Source: Acinetobacter towneri (GTDB lineage: Bacteria > Pseudomonadota > Gammaproteobacteria > Pseudomonadales > Moraxellaceae). From it: DNA of 46,415 bases. A program made the translations under genes and the position numbers. The stretch lies in the NCBI RefSeq assembly GCF_001758345.1, contig NZ_MKQS01000013.1, forward strand, positions 15,955-62,369. The letters are read 5' to 3'. The notes below the pieces were generated by a model. That model made no database searches, had not been told where the DNA came from, and worked only from the letters and a program-made list of their open reading frames with translations. This document shows positions 15,631 to 25,181 of this stretch, piece by piece; the stretch's first letter is position 1; each line of letters begins with the position of its first letter.

Positions 15631-17490
15631 ATGGCGCTCTTGCAAATTGCAGAACCAGGTCAATCAAGTGCACCGCATGAACATCGCATTGCAATTGGCA
15701 TTGACTTAGGCACCACTCATTCATTGGTCGCCACAGTTCTTTCTGGTAAAGCCAAAGTCTTGCATGATGAGCAAGGTCGCGTGCTACTGCCTTCTATCGT
15801 CCATTATGCAGCGCAAAATACACATTACGGCAATGCTGCTGCGCCATTTATTACTACAGACCCTAAAAACACCATTGTTTCAGTCAAGCGTTTTATGGGT
15901 CGCTCTAAAGCTGACATCAAATTTCAACATCCATACACGTTAGTGGGTGAAGACAATCAAATGCCTGCGTTTGAAACAGCTCAAGGGCGTAAAACGCCTG
16001 TTGAAATTTCTGCAGAATTGCTTAAACAACTCAAAGACCGCGCAGAAGCCAGCTTACAAAACCCTGTAAATGGTGCCGTGATTACTGTACCTGCATATTT
16101 TGATGAAGCGCAACGTCAAGCTACACGTGATGCTGCCGAGCTTGCAGGTTTAAACGTATTACGCTTATTGAACGAACCAACAGCAGCTGCTGTAGCTTAC
16201 GGTTTAGATCAAGACACTAACTTAGCACAAGACCGTAACTATGTGATTTACGACTTGGGCGGTGGTACTTTTGACGTTTCTATTTTACGTTTCTCTCAGG
16301 GTGTTTTTGAAGTTTTAGCTACAGGCGGTCACACTGCTTTAGGTGGTGACGACTTAGATCGTCTGATTGTAAAATGGGCAAAAAAACAGCTGAATATTGA
16401 AAGCTTGGATGATGCAGAATATGCACACTTTATTGTGTCTGCACGTAAAGCTAAAGAAGCGCTCAGCAATGCAGAAAATGTTGAATTAAAACTGTTAGAA
16501 CATACGCTGCAATTAGACCGTGCAAACTTTGAAAGTATTATTCAAGTTGCTTTGGATAAAACCATTAGTGTTTGCAAACGCGTATTGCGCGATGCCAAAC
16601 TTGAACTAGACGACATTCAAAATGTGGTTTTAGTCGGTGGTTCAACACGTTCTTATGCTGTACAAAAAGCTGTACGTGAAGTGTTTAATCAAGAACCATT
16701 ATGCACGATTAACCCAGACGAAGTGGTTGCAATTGGCGCGTCAATTACCGCCAATCAACTGATTGGTAACAGTAAAGATGGTTCATTACTCTTAGATGTT
16801 ACCCCACTGTCTTTAGGTTTAGAAACCATGGGCGGTTTGGTGGAACGTTTAATTTCACGCAATACTGCAATTCCTGTAGCACGTCGCCAAGAATTTACCA
16901 CTTATCAAGACGGTCAAACTGCCATGCTCATTCATGTGGTACAAGGTGAACGTGATTTGGTAGAACATTGCCGTAGCTTAGGTCGTTTTGTGCTGCATGG
17001 TATTCCACCAATGACTGCGGGTCAGGCGCGTATCGAAGTTACCTTTCAAGTCGATGCAGATGGCTTACTTAGTGTTTCAGCCAAAGAAACCACCTCTGGT
17101 GTAACTGCGAATATCGATATCAAGCCATCTTATGGTTTATCTGAAGCAGATACCGAGCGTTTGCTGCTAGATGGTTTCAAATATGCAGAAGAAGACAAGC
17201 TATTGCGCCATTTGCATGAAACCAAAGTTGAAGCACAACGTGAACTTGAAGCTTTACAACAAGCCTTAAAGGTGGATGCACAACTTTTAAGCTCAGAACA
17301 GTTGCAAGCTTTAAATAATGCCAAAGCGCAGTTAGAAGCCGAGTTGACTGGGCAAGACATTAAAGCCATTGAACATGCTGTTGAACAGCTTAAAATACAC
17401 AGTGATGCTTTTGCTGCGCTTCGCATGAATCAACATATTGATGCAGCACTCAAAGGCACTAAACTCGATGACTGGTCAAACTCAAACTAA
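15631..17490 (+). CDS. hscA: Fe-S protein maturation chaperone HscA (Hsp70)
   Basis: A 619-residue specialised Hsp70 that promotes cluster release from IscU. The nucleotide-binding domain is marked by [17 protein letters not shown] near the N-terminus, [50 protein letters not shown] and [14 protein letters not shown]. The peptide-binding domain begins [17 protein letters not shown]. The C-terminal lid is shorter than in DnaK and lacks the EEVD-like tail. Its position beside hscB and fdx separates it from DnaK. AAAGGA precedes the ATG, and fdx starts 15 bp downstream. Confidence 0.97.
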   Translation: MALLQIAEPGQSSAPHEHRIAIGIDLGTTHSLVATVLSGKAKVLHDEQGRVLLPSIVHYAAQNTHYGNAAAPFITTDPKNTIVSVKRFMGRSKADIKFQHPYTLVGEDNQMPAFETAQGRKTPVEISAELLKQLKDRAEASLQNPVNGAVITVPAYFDEAQRQATRDAAELAGLNVLRLLNEPTAAAVAYGLDQDTNLAQDRNYVIYDLGGGTFDVSILRFSQGVFEVLATGGHTALGGDDLDRLIVKWAKKQLNIESLDDAEYAHFIVSARKAKEALSNAENVELKLLEHTLQLDRANFESIIQVALDKTISVCKRVLRDAKLELDDIQNVVLVGGSTRSYAVQKAVREVFNQEPLCTINPDEVVAIGASITANQLIGNSKDGSLLLDVTPLSLGLETMGGLVERLISRNTAIPVARRQEFTTYQDGQTAMLIHVVQGERDLVEHCRSLGRFVLHGIPPMTAGQARIEVTFQVDADGLLSVSAKETTSGVTANIDIKPSYGLSEADTERLLLDGFKYAEEDKLLRHLHETKVEAQRELEALQQALKVDAQLLSSEQLQALNNAKAQLEAELTGQDIKAIEHAVEQLKIHSDAFAALRMNQHIDAALKGTKLDDWSNSN

Positions 17491-17505
17491 TTTAAGGTAA
17501 AGATT

Positions 17506-17844
17506 ATGCCACGTATTAAAGTACTTCCACATGCGCAATTCTGCCCAGAAGGTGCTGAGTTTGAAGTCGAACAAAATGCCAACTTATGCGAAAGCTTACT
17601 TGAAAATGGCATTAAAATTGAACATGCTTGTGATATGTCTTGTGCATGCACGACCTGTCACGTTGTGGTTCGTAAAGGCTTTGACAGCCTAGAAGAAATG
17701 GATGACGTGGAAGCAGATTTATTAGACCGTGCTTGGGGCTTAGAGCCTGATTCACGCTTATCTTGTCAGGTGAAAGTGGTCAATGAAGACTTGGAAGTTG
17801 AAATTCCAAAGTACACCATTAACCATGCTTCAGAAAATCATTAA
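17506..17844 (+). CDS. fdx: ISC-type [2Fe-2S] ferredoxin
   Basis: A 112-residue adrenodoxin-type ferredoxin. The four cluster cysteines are seen as Cys-x5-Cys-x2-Cys in HACDMSCACTTCHVVV, with the last in SRLSCQVKV. It supplies electrons for cluster assembly on IscU. Length and the N-terminal PRIKVLPHAQFCPEGAEFE are typical of Fdx. A TAAGG ribosome site is seen. It is the last gene of the cluster: a terminator follows, and there is no iscX gene after it in this window. Confidence 0.96.
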   Translation: MPRIKVLPHAQFCPEGAEFEVEQNANLCESLLENGIKIEHACDMSCACTTCHVVVRKGFDSLEEMDDVEADLLDRAWGLEPDSRLSCQVKVVNEDLEVEIPKYTINHASENH

Positions 17845-17867
17845 TCAGAAAATGATTCTAAATCTAA

Positions 17868-17894
17868 AAAACTGCGTTACTACGCAGTTTTTTT
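17868..17894 (+). terminator. Terminator of the isc operon
   Basis: Ten-bp arms AAAACTGCGT (17868-17877) and ACGCAGTTTT (17882-17891), loop of four, continuing into a T tract, 24 bp after the fdx stop. Confidence 0.92.
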
Positions 17895-17963
17895 ATTGCA
17901 CAACTTCAGCTTTAAAAAGCTTGAGGATTTAAAAGTTAAACTAAATCAGTCTGATAAGAAATT

Positions 17964-19445
17964 TTAGTGTTTTTCAGGAATATGCGTTTTGGCAATTTCT
18001 TGAACAGGTGCATGTTCAATAACTTCATCCTCAAGATTGAGTTTTACAATCCCCTGTGAGTTGGTCAATTTTTGCTGGGTTTGAATTCTTTTAATCATTT
18101 TTTCTAATACGGTAATGAGTTCAGGATATTCAAAATTCTGCACTTCATCCAAATTTAGCAACAAATGGAAGCCTTTATACTCGTAGTCAAACCAACGCTG
18201 ATAATCCGACTTGCTGGCCGCATATTTTTCCATCACTTGCCAAGTTTTTACAGGGCCTTGAATCCCCTTTAAAAAGATCGGTGCTTTTGGCGCACACAAA
18301 TAATCATTTTTAATCAGTTTATAAGTATCATCTGAAAGTAAAATTTCATCGACTTCTGCAGCACTTTGTAAACGTGCGGCTAAGTTAGCATCACGTCCAA
18401 CAATGGTATATGCCATACGATGTGCTGCACCGTAGTTCCCAACGTGGCAATATCCTGTACTGATACCCATACGAATATGTAAAGGTGGATAACCCATTTT
18501 GACCCAACGCTCGCGTAACAATTTCATTTGCTGACGCATTGCGATTGCCATGTCTACACAAGTTTTAGCATCTTGCTCAACGCCTTGCGAATTTGGATCG
18601 CCAAAGAAAATCAGAATCGCATCACCCATGAATTTATCTACCGTCGCTTCATATTGTTTGGCAATTTCGGTCATGTGGCTTAAATAATCATTGAGTAAGA
18701 ATGCTAAATCATCTGGAATCAGTGTTTCAGAAAGCTCAGTAAAGCCTTGAATATCTGAAAAGAAAATTGTCAATTTTTTTCGTTTATATTCGATTTTCGC
18801 TTCCGACTCGCCCTTCATAATGGATTGCCATAATTGTAAAGGTGCATAGCGACTTAGTTGATTGGCAAATTCTATATATCGATTCATTTGCCTATAGTAA
18901 TGATCTTTTTTTGCCATAGTATAGCGAATACGACGTGCTTGATACGCACTGCCCATTCCAAAATAAAAAATCATACATAAAAAAGCTAAAATCGTAAGCT
19001 CACTACTGCTTTGTTGAAAATATTCGTTAAAACCAAAAATAAAAATATTACAAAAATAAAAAACTGTGACACCCAATAAGGAAGCGAATGCCACCCAAAA
19101 AGAAGAAACTTTAATATAAATCGCGGTATATAACAGGGCAAATAAAGCAGCAAAAGTAAGTACCAAATTCAGTTGTACCGCAGACAAACATGCCGCAACC
19201 ACTACAGTATCAATAATAAACAGGATATTACGCTTAACTTGACGACTATATTTATATTGCAGCCAACGGGAAAATTTAGGAATAATCAGTAATAAAAAAG
19301 TGAGAAAAAATGGAAGATAAATTTGATAATTGGTATCGGCGTAGGTGTAGTGATAGACCACCATCATTAGGGATAAACTTGCATACCCGACTAATCGATG
19401 CAGAAATTCGAATTGTTGAGGATCTCTTTTCATCCAATTGTACAT
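17964..19445 (-). CDS. Membrane-bound class III adenylate/guanylate cyclase
   Basis: A 493-residue protein. About six membrane helices fill residues 17-166 (for example 42-56, 73-90, 116-138, 150-166), followed by a helical linker and a class III cyclase catalytic domain at about 222-405. Metal-binding aspartates are Asp231 (FFSDIQGF) and Asp275 (DKFMGDAIL). The adenine-selecting pair reads Lys271 and Thr347 (YTIVG), and the transition-state residues are Asn354 and Arg358 (NLAARL). Lys/Thr is the pattern of class IIIb adenylate cyclases, so cAMP is the likely product. The membrane part probably senses or localises. Acinetobacter species are known to use such an enzyme for cAMP signalling with a Vfr-type regulator, though no crp/vfr gene is nearby. 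The start has a weak ribosome site; Met5 is an alternative. Confidence 0.85.
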   Translation of the reverse strand: MYNWMKRDPQQFEFLHRLVGYASLSLMMVVYHYTYADTNYQIYLPFFLTFLLLIIPKFSRWLQYKYSRQVKRNILFIIDTVVVAACLSAVQLNLVLTFAALFALLYTAIYIKVSSFWVAFASLLGVTVFYFCNIFIFGFNEYFQQSSSELTILAFLCMIFYFGMGSAYQARRIRYTMAKKDHYYRQMNRYIEFANQLSRYAPLQLWQSIMKGESEAKIEYKRKKLTIFFSDIQGFTELSETLIPDDLAFLLNDYLSHMTEIAKQYEATVDKFMGDAILIFFGDPNSQGVEQDAKTCVDMAIAMRQQMKLLRERWVKMGYPPLHIRMGISTGYCHVGNYGAAHRMAYTIVGRDANLAARLQSAAEVDEILLSDDTYKLIKNDYLCAPKAPIFLKGIQGPVKTWQVMEKYAASKSDYQRWFDYEYKGFHLLLNLDEVQNFEYPELITVLEKMIKRIQTQQKLTNSQGIVKLNLEDEVIEHAPVQEIAKTHIPEKH

Positions 19446-19477
19446 GAATAACGCGGCCTAATTCGATTTTTGGATTA

Positions 19478-19500
19478 AAAAGCCACGCATGCTGCGTGGC
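19478..19500 (-). terminator. Terminator after the variant HIT gene
   Basis: On the minus strand the arms GCCACGCA and TGCGTGGC close a three-base loop and run into TTTTT. It lies 11 bp after the HIT stop and 33 bp before the cyclase start, so the cyclase needs its own promoter or readthrough. Confidence 0.85.
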
Positions 19501-19511
19501 AATTAATTCAA

Positions 19512-19946
19512 TTAATCCATTCGCCAGTCAAATGGCATATCGCCTTGCCCACGCAGAGCAAGCATTAAGGTTTGACGCATGTGAGCCAAAACTTCATTGC
19601 TATATGGTACAGCTGGGGTACCCCAAACAGGTTTAGGCCAAGCTACATCATTTTGATAACGCACGACATGATGAAAATGCAATTGTGGAACCATATTACC
19701 TAAAGCCGCCACATTCATTTTATCGGCACGAAATACGCGTGATAATTGGCTAGATAGCCAGCTGGATTCACGTAAAAATTGTTCTTGGTCTGCCTGACTT
19801 AATTCGTATAGTTCTGTAACCCCTGGCACACGTGGAATTAGAATTAACCAAGGGAATTGCATATCATTCATTAAACGACATGTTGACAGAGGAAAGTCGC
19901 CTACAAAAAAAGTATCTTGAGCAAGTTGTGGGTGCAAACTAAACAT
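19512..19946 (-). CDS. Variant HIT-domain protein (Gln in place of first triad His)
   Basis: A 144-residue protein from ATG 19946. A longer version from GTG 19991 would add a hydrophobic stretch not typical of the family. The HIT region reads NMVPQLHFHHVVRY: residues 88-92 are Gln-Leu-His-Phe-His, so the first histidine of HxHxH is replaced by Gln. This QLHxH form is usual in a subgroup of proteobacterial HIT proteins whose next segment is WPKPVWG, as here. It probably still has the HIT fold and nucleotide binding with His92 as a possible nucleophile. The substrate is unknown. It is read alone, with a terminator downstream. Confidence 0.8.
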   Translation of the reverse strand: MFSLHPQLAQDTFFVGDFPLSTCRLMNDMQFPWLILIPRVPGVTELYELSQADQEQFLRESSWLSSQLSRVFRADKMNVAALGNMVPQLHFHHVVRYQNDVAWPKPVWGTPAVPYSNEVLAHMRQTLMLALRGQGDMPFDWRMD

Positions 19947-20153
19947 ATCTTTATAAATGACGCAAATTGTAATGATGACTAATACTATCACATCCCCAGT
20001 ACACTGAGTATCATTCCCATCATGTTTCCATGTAAATAAAGTGCAATTTTAACCAAATTCATCATAAATAATTTTCATCATAGAATCAGAGGTTTCTTAG
20101 AAATTTTTCATAATTTACTCATGTGTTATTTAGGTAGATTTGCATTTTTCAAC

Positions 20154-23100
20154 TCAGCTGTGCAAAGTTTTAAGCAGGTTGTTTAATAGATCGGCAATAA
20201 ATTGAATCCGCTTTTCAGCATCTTGCAACATCACCATTACTTTTAAACGCTGCCCACCATCCATACGGAAATAGGTCGGTTGTTTTTGCATCATTTGAAT
20301 GATGCTCATGGCTTGCACAGGCGTATCGGGTGAAAATTCGATATGACCACCATTTGTGCCAATATCAATTTTAGTGATGCCCAACTGCTCTGCTTTTAAA
20401 CGCAATTGATGCACCGCAAAGAGTTGTTTCACCGCTTGTGGCGGAATACCAAAACGGTCAATCAATTCCATACGGATATGATCAAGCTTTTCTTGAGTAT
20501 CGGTATTACTAATGCGCTTGTAGAATAATAAGCGCTGATGCACATCGCCCAAATAATCATCTGGAATCAAAGCAGGCATGTGTAGGTTGATTTCTGCAGT
20601 TAAAGACAATGGCGCATCGAAGTTAGGTGTTTTACCCTTTTGAATGGCTTTGGTGGCTTTTTCTAGCATTTCAATATACAAGCTATAACCAATGGCTTGC
20701 ATTGACCCACTTTGTTGCTCACCCAGTAATTCTCCCGCACCACGAATTTCCAAGTCTTCGGTTGCTAACATAAAACCAGCCCCTAAAGTTGAGGCACGCT
20801 GAATGGCATCCAAGCGTTTTTCAGCATCACCTTTTAAGCCTTTAATAGATGGTACAAGCAAATACGCATAAGCTTGGTGATGCGAGCGCCCGACACGACC
20901 ACGTAGTTGGTGCAACTGCGCTAATCCGAGTTTATCTGCACGTTCAATTAAAATGGTATTGGCATTTGGGACGTCAATTCCTGTTTCAATAATGGTCGAG
21001 CAAACTAAGACATTGTATTCTTTATGATAAAACTGCTGCATGACTTGCTCTAATTCGCGTTCTCGCATTTGCCCATGTGCGACTGCAACGCGCGCTTCTG
21101 GTACCAATTCACGAATGGTTTCAGCACTGCGTTCAATAGTTTCCACTTCATTGTGCAGGTAATACACCTGACCACCACGTAACAATTCACGTAGAATGGC
21201 TTCTTTCACAGTATCGCGAGTATGTTCCTGTACAAAGGTTTTCACCGCTAAACGGCGTGCAGGCGGTGTGGCAATAATAGATAAATCGCGCATACCACTA
21301 AATGCCATATTTAAGGTACGTGGAATTGGCGTTGCGGTTAAAGTCAGCATATCCACATCGGCACGCAACGCTTTAATACGTTCTTTGTCACGTACACCAA
21401 AACGATGTTCTTCATCGACAATCATTAAACCCAACTGCTTGAACTGAATATTTTCTTGCAGAATTTTGTGCGTCCCAATCACAATATCGACTTTGCCTTC
21501 AGCTAAATCTTCAATGGTTTTTTGATGAGATTTGCTTGAACCAAAACGCGATAAGACTTCAATACGCACAGGCCAGTCGGCAAAACGGTCTTTAAAAGAT
21601 TCATAATGCTGTTGTGCCAACAATGTTGTTGGAACCAATACAGCAACTTGTTTGTTGTTCTGTACCGCGACAAATGCAGCCCGCATGGCAACTTCAGTTT
21701 TACCAAAACCAACATCACCACAGACCAAACGATCCATTGGTTTTGCCAATTGCATATCATGTAAGGTCGCTTCAATTGCATTGGCTTGATCTAAGGTTTC
21801 TTCATAAGCAAAGCCACTGGCAAATTGCATATAAAGACTATGATCCAATTCAAAAGCGAAACCTGGTTTAGATTGACGGCGTGCTTGAATATGCAGTAAT
21901 TCTGCTGCGACATCATGAATTTGTTCCAAAGCTTTGCGTTTGGCTTTATTCCACGCATCTGTGCCTAATTTATGCAAAGGCGCAAGGTCTGGGTCACCTC
22001 CGCTATAACGGCTAATCAAATGCAAATTGGTAACAGGCACATACACTTTTGCAGCATCGGCATAATCGAGTTGTAAAAACTCATGTTCTTGCTCATCAAT
22101 GCTTAAAGTAATTAAACCTGCATAACGACCAACACCATAATCAATATGTACCACAGGTGCGCCTATGCTTAACTCGGTCAAACTACGAATTAAAAACTCT
22201 TCTGAAACTTCCTGCTGACGTTTACGACGGCGCTGCACCACGCGATGTTCATACAGCTGATTTTCTGAGATTACACTCAATTGGTCTTGAATGACCAAGC
22301 CGCGGTCTAAAGGTGCATGGGTAATCGCAATAGCTTGTAAAGACTGCTGAAAGGCCTCAAAACTCTCAACTTGTGGAATTTCACCTAAAGCTGCACGTAA
22401 TGCATCTTTTAATGTTTCACGGCGGCCTGCACTTTCTGCCACCAATAAAACAGGATGATTGGCGGCATCAATATATTGCTTAACGGCATGAAAGGGTTGC
22501 TCTTGTTTTGGATCAACCGCTAAACGTGGTGGTGCAAGCGTGCTTAAGTTCACCACACCTGCTTTTTGCTCAAAAGCTTCGGGGGATGCAATCACACGTC
22601 CAAATTGATTCAGTTGTTCTAATAATTGATTCGGTTGTAGAAATAATTGTTCAGGCGGTAAAATTGGTTGGTCGATGTTATGACGTCTGTCCTCATAACG
22701 ATACAGCACATCTTTCCAAAATTGAGTTAAACCGTCATCGATCGCCTTATCTGTAATGACAATGCAATGCTTTGGTAAGTATGAAAATAGTGTATTTTGG
22801 CCTTCAAGCTGAGCCTGAGTGAAAAATAAGGGAGAATAAAACTCTAAACCAGGCGATGCAATGCCTTCTAGCACATCCTGATATACAGGGTTTTTCTTCG
22901 GATTTGCTGTTGGGAAACTTTCTGCATAGCGGTCACGGAAAATCGCACGACCTTCTTTTAAAGGAAATTCTTTGGCAGGTAAAACCGTAAAATTCTGCAA
23001 GCTTTCAGTGGTTCGCTGCGTTTCTGGATCAAAAAACTTTAAGGTTTCAACTTCATCATCAAATAAATCAATACGGATGGGTGCTTCTTGTCCCGAAGCA

Positions 23101-23615
23101 TAAATATCCATAATACTGCCACGCACAGCGAACTCGCCATGATCATAGACAGAATCGACCAGATGATAGCCTGCTTGTACTAAACGCTGTTTTTGTTGTT
23201 CCAAAGCAAACTTTTGCCCAACACGAATATCAAAATGCTCACCCAACACCCATGAGGTTGGTGCAACACGTTGCGCTAAAGTGGTCGCCGACACCAATAA
23301 CACGCCTTGCTGTGGCATATTGGATAAAATCGCCAGACGCTCCGACACAATGTCTTGATGTGGTGATAAGCGGTCATAAGGCAAAATTTCCCAATCGGGG
23401 AAAATGGTCGGTTTTACCCCGTAAAATTCTAATTCACTTTCCAACTGCGCCAAATGTTGTTGATTGCGCGCAACAATCACAAATAAATGCGGGTTCTGCT
23501 GACCAATTTCTTTAAATAATAATGCTGCGGCAGAACCATGTAGATTACCAATCCAGCGTTTTTCGCCAGCTTTCAGTTGAGCTAAATTGAGTTGGGAAAT
23601 TTCGTGTTGGAACAT
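20154..23615 (-). CDS. mfd: Transcription-repair coupling factor Mfd
   Basis: A 1153-residue ATP-dependent translocase that removes RNA polymerase stalled at lesions and recruits UvrA. The N-terminal UvrB-like module is seen in FPDWEILPYDRLSPHQDIVSERL and GSIMDIYASG. The RNA-polymerase-interacting, CarD-like domain is near residues 480-545 (GAPVVHIDYGVGRYAGL). The RecG-like motor has Walker A GDVGFGKTE with the lysine near 637, the DEEH box (VDEEHRFGV), LTATPIPRTL and QLRGRVGRS. The C-terminal TRCF domain closes the protein. Length is normal. Genes on both sides are unrelated and separated by more than 140 bp, so it is probably monocistronic. Confidence 0.97.
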   Translation of the reverse strand: MFQHEISQLNLAQLKAGEKRWIGNLHGSAAALLFKEIGQQNPHLFVIVARNQQHLAQLESELEFYGVKPTIFPDWEILPYDRLSPHQDIVSERLAILSNMPQQGVLLVSATTLAQRVAPTSWVLGEHFDIRVGQKFALEQQKQRLVQAGYHLVDSVYDHGEFAVRGSIMDIYASGQEAPIRIDLFDDEVETLKFFDPETQRTTESLQNFTVLPAKEFPLKEGRAIFRDRYAESFPTANPKKNPVYQDVLEGIASPGLEFYSPLFFTQAQLEGQNTLFSYLPKHCIVITDKAIDDGLTQFWKDVLYRYEDRRHNIDQPILPPEQLFLQPNQLLEQLNQFGRVIASPEAFEQKAGVVNLSTLAPPRLAVDPKQEQPFHAVKQYIDAANHPVLLVAESAGRRETLKDALRAALGEIPQVESFEAFQQSLQAIAITHAPLDRGLVIQDQLSVISENQLYEHRVVQRRRKRQQEVSEEFLIRSLTELSIGAPVVHIDYGVGRYAGLITLSIDEQEHEFLQLDYADAAKVYVPVTNLHLISRYSGGDPDLAPLHKLGTDAWNKAKRKALEQIHDVAAELLHIQARRQSKPGFAFELDHSLYMQFASGFAYEETLDQANAIEATLHDMQLAKPMDRLVCGDVGFGKTEVAMRAAFVAVQNNKQVAVLVPTTLLAQQHYESFKDRFADWPVRIEVLSRFGSSKSHQKTIEDLAEGKVDIVIGTHKILQENIQFKQLGLMIVDEEHRFGVRDKERIKALRADVDMLTLTATPIPRTLNMAFSGMRDLSIIATPPARRLAVKTFVQEHTRDTVKEAILRELLRGGQVYYLHNEVETIERSAETIRELVPEARVAVAHGQMRERELEQVMQQFYHKEYNVLVCSTIIETGIDVPNANTILIERADKLGLAQLHQLRGRVGRSHHQAYAYLLVPSIKGLKGDAEKRLDAIQRASTLGAGFMLATEDLEIRGAGELLGEQQSGSMQAIGYSLYIEMLEKATKAIQKGKTPNFDAPLSLTAEINLHMPALIPDDYLGDVHQRLLFYKRISNTDTQEKLDHIRMELIDRFGIPPQAVKQLFAVHQLRLKAEQLGITKIDIGTNGGHIEFSPDTPVQAMSIIQMMQKQPTYFRMDGGQRLKVMVMLQDAEKRIQFIADLLNNLLKTLHS

Positions 23616-23723
23616 GTATATAGCTTTAGGGTCTTAACAACATGGGACTTATACTAGCACGATGAATTGACGGTTTTGCGTAATTTTTTCATCCTGAATT
23701 GCATCGTTTTAATTGCAACATTT

Positions 23724-23758
23724 TATAAAACAGCGTGCTTTAAAGTTTGATACACGCT
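23724..23758 (-). terminator. Weak terminator after the small unknown gene
   Basis: On the minus strand AGCGTG and CACGCT form a six-bp stem with a long loop, followed by GTTTTAT. It starts six bases after the stop of the gene at 23764. Confidence 0.4.
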
Positions 23759-23763
23759 CCGCT

Positions 23764-24123
23764 TTACTTTTGATCTCGTAAAAACTGTCGATAATAATCA
23801 TTCAATTTTTTTACAATCGCTTTAAATTCCTGTAGGTTTTCTTCGGTATTGCCAAGCAATGTATTAAAACGCTGTTGCGCAATTTCAAGATCAATTTTTT
23901 CATTGATAATCATGGCAGTAGAATACAATTGCGCTAAATCATCAAACTTTTGCATACGTCGGTTGGATAAATAATTTAAACGCGCTGCTAAAACATTGTT
24001 AAGCACAATACCATCGACAATATAGCCTTGTTCTGCATCCCATTGAATTTTATGTGCTTCTAAATAGGCAATTTCTTCGAGATTGGCTTTATTTTTAAAC
24101 AACCCTGTAAGTTTGCTGAACAT
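23764..24123 (-). CDS. Small hypothetical protein
   Basis: A 119-residue protein I do not recognise. The start is placed at ATG 24123, where AGG lies seven bases upstream; an in-frame extension to 24180 has no ribosome site. After MFSKLTGLFKNKANLEE come mostly charged helices (EEIAYLEAHKIQWDAEQGYIVDG, EKIDLEIAQQRFNTLLG, LQEFKAIVKKLNDYYRQFL). No signal peptide, membrane segment, or cysteine is present. It is probably a soluble helical protein. It lies upstream of mfd on the same strand, 148 bp away, with no obvious link. Confidence 0.6.
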   Translation of the reverse strand: MFSKLTGLFKNKANLEEIAYLEAHKIQWDAEQGYIVDGIVLNNVLAARLNYLSNRRMQKFDDLAQLYSTAMIINEKIDLEIAQQRFNTLLGNTEENLQEFKAIVKKLNDYYRQFLRDQK

Positions 24124-24197
24124 TTTGAACCTATAAATTGGCGAAATCAAAGTGAATGCTGCAGAGTTTAAATGCTTCACTAAAATAGATGCAACTG

Positions 24198-24223
24198 ATC
24201 AGGGTGATTTATGCTCCCCTGAT
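24198..24223. other. Hairpin in the gap upstream of the small unknown gene
   Basis: Arms ATCAGGG (24198-24204) and CCCTGAT (24217-24223) with a 12-base loop, and no T tract. It lies in the 225-bp gap between the GST-like gene and the small unknown gene; it could be an operator or leader structure. Confidence 0.3.
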
Positions 24224-24300
24224 GTTATAAGTCAGTGTTTCAACCCCACTTTGCTTAGGCTATTTATAATGATGCATATTTTGCATCCTGCCAAATGCAA

Positions 24301-24323
24301 AAAAGCATCTTGAAGATGCTTTT
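24301..24323 (-). terminator. Terminator after the GST-like gene
   Basis: A near-perfect palindrome (AAAAGCATC and GATGCTTTT arms) 25 bp after the stop of the GST-like gene; on the minus strand it ends in a T tract. Confidence 0.85.
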
Positions 24324-24348
24324 ATAACAATCAAAAACCACTTAACGC

Positions 24349-25128
24349 TTATTTGCCATAAGTTTGCTGTAAATACTTCACAATCTTAGCTGATTCAAAA
24401 AGCTGAGTCTGGGTATTTGGATCGATTAAAAATGGGACTTGAATATTATCACCCATGACTTTTAATACCTGCTCACGCTTACCACCTGCCAGTGGCACAT
24501 ATTTACCCGGTTTTAAACGTAATTTTGCCAAGCCTTGATCTTGCCAACGCTCTTTGGCTACATTATGAAATTTGAATGGCAACTCCAGTTCAGTCAATAC
24601 ACCACGCACTACACGTGTATAAGGACTAGCCTCAAAACCCCACAGTTCAATCAATTGTTCAGGTGCAGCGCGCTCTACAATTTGCTGATTAATCCACACA
24701 CCACGTGCACCATTCAATAATGTGCCCGCAAGCGCCACATAAGGAATTTTAGGAAAATGCGCATATTTTTTTGGCGTTTTTCCACTTTTACCATAATGTT
24801 TGAATAAATGATGAATGATCTGCTGTGATTCATAGAGGTGATCACCTGTATTTTCATCAATTAAAAATGGAAACTGAGTTTTACCGCCGAGTAGTTTCAC
24901 TAAAGGACGATATTTTGTGCCGCCTTTGGGACATGGATAAACTTGATAATCCAAATTTAACAAGGTCATGACTTCACGTACACGACGGCAAAATGGTGAA
25001 CCTTCAAACTCATATAACTTTAAGGCTTTTTCGGGTTGCTTGGGAAACGCAGTCCCATTCACGCCACGCCCACCCTCGGTAAGCATAGATGCGATTGCCT
25101 GAATGACTTTAATTTGATGATGCACCAT
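24349..25128 (-). CDS. Double glutathione S-transferase N-terminal domain protein
   Basis: A 259-residue protein made of two thioredoxin-fold GST-N domains. The first is at about 35-118 (ALKLYEFEGSPFCRRVREVM, FPFLIDENTGDHLYESQQII) and the second at about 158-257 (LIELWGFEASPYTRVVRGVL, VPFLIDPNTQTQLFESAKIV). Each has the cis-proline (VPFLID/FPFLID) and the ES motif that contacts the glutathione gamma-glutamyl group. The first keeps one active-site-like cysteine (SPFC); the second has SPYT. No all-helical GST C-terminal domain is present. Similar tandem proteins occur in plants and proteobacteria, and their reaction is not settled. AAGGA precedes the ATG. rraA-like gene upstream on the same strand, 53 bp away. 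Confidence 0.8.
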   Translation of the reverse strand: MVHHQIKVIQAIASMLTEGGRGVNGTAFPKQPEKALKLYEFEGSPFCRRVREVMTLLNLDYQVYPCPKGGTKYRPLVKLLGGKTQFPFLIDENTGDHLYESQQIIHHLFKHYGKSGKTPKKYAHFPKIPYVALAGTLLNGARGVWINQQIVERAAPEQLIELWGFEASPYTRVVRGVLTELELPFKFHNVAKERWQDQGLAKLRLKPGKYVPLAGGKREQVLKVMGDNIQVPFLIDPNTQTQLFESAKIVKYLQQTYGK

Positions 25129-25181
25129 TTTGTTTTCCTTTTGATGTGCTTAGCAATTTGATGACTGCGCCATCAAACCGC

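Noticed and set aside
17130-17426. Minus-strand frame antisense to the end of hscA
   Set aside because: Ser/Cys-rich shadow of the Ala/Leu/Gln-rich HscA lid; no ribosome site.
15631-17490. Naming the Hsp70 gene dnaK
   Set aside because: Its position between hscB and fdx, shorter lid and missing EEVD-like tail fit HscA.
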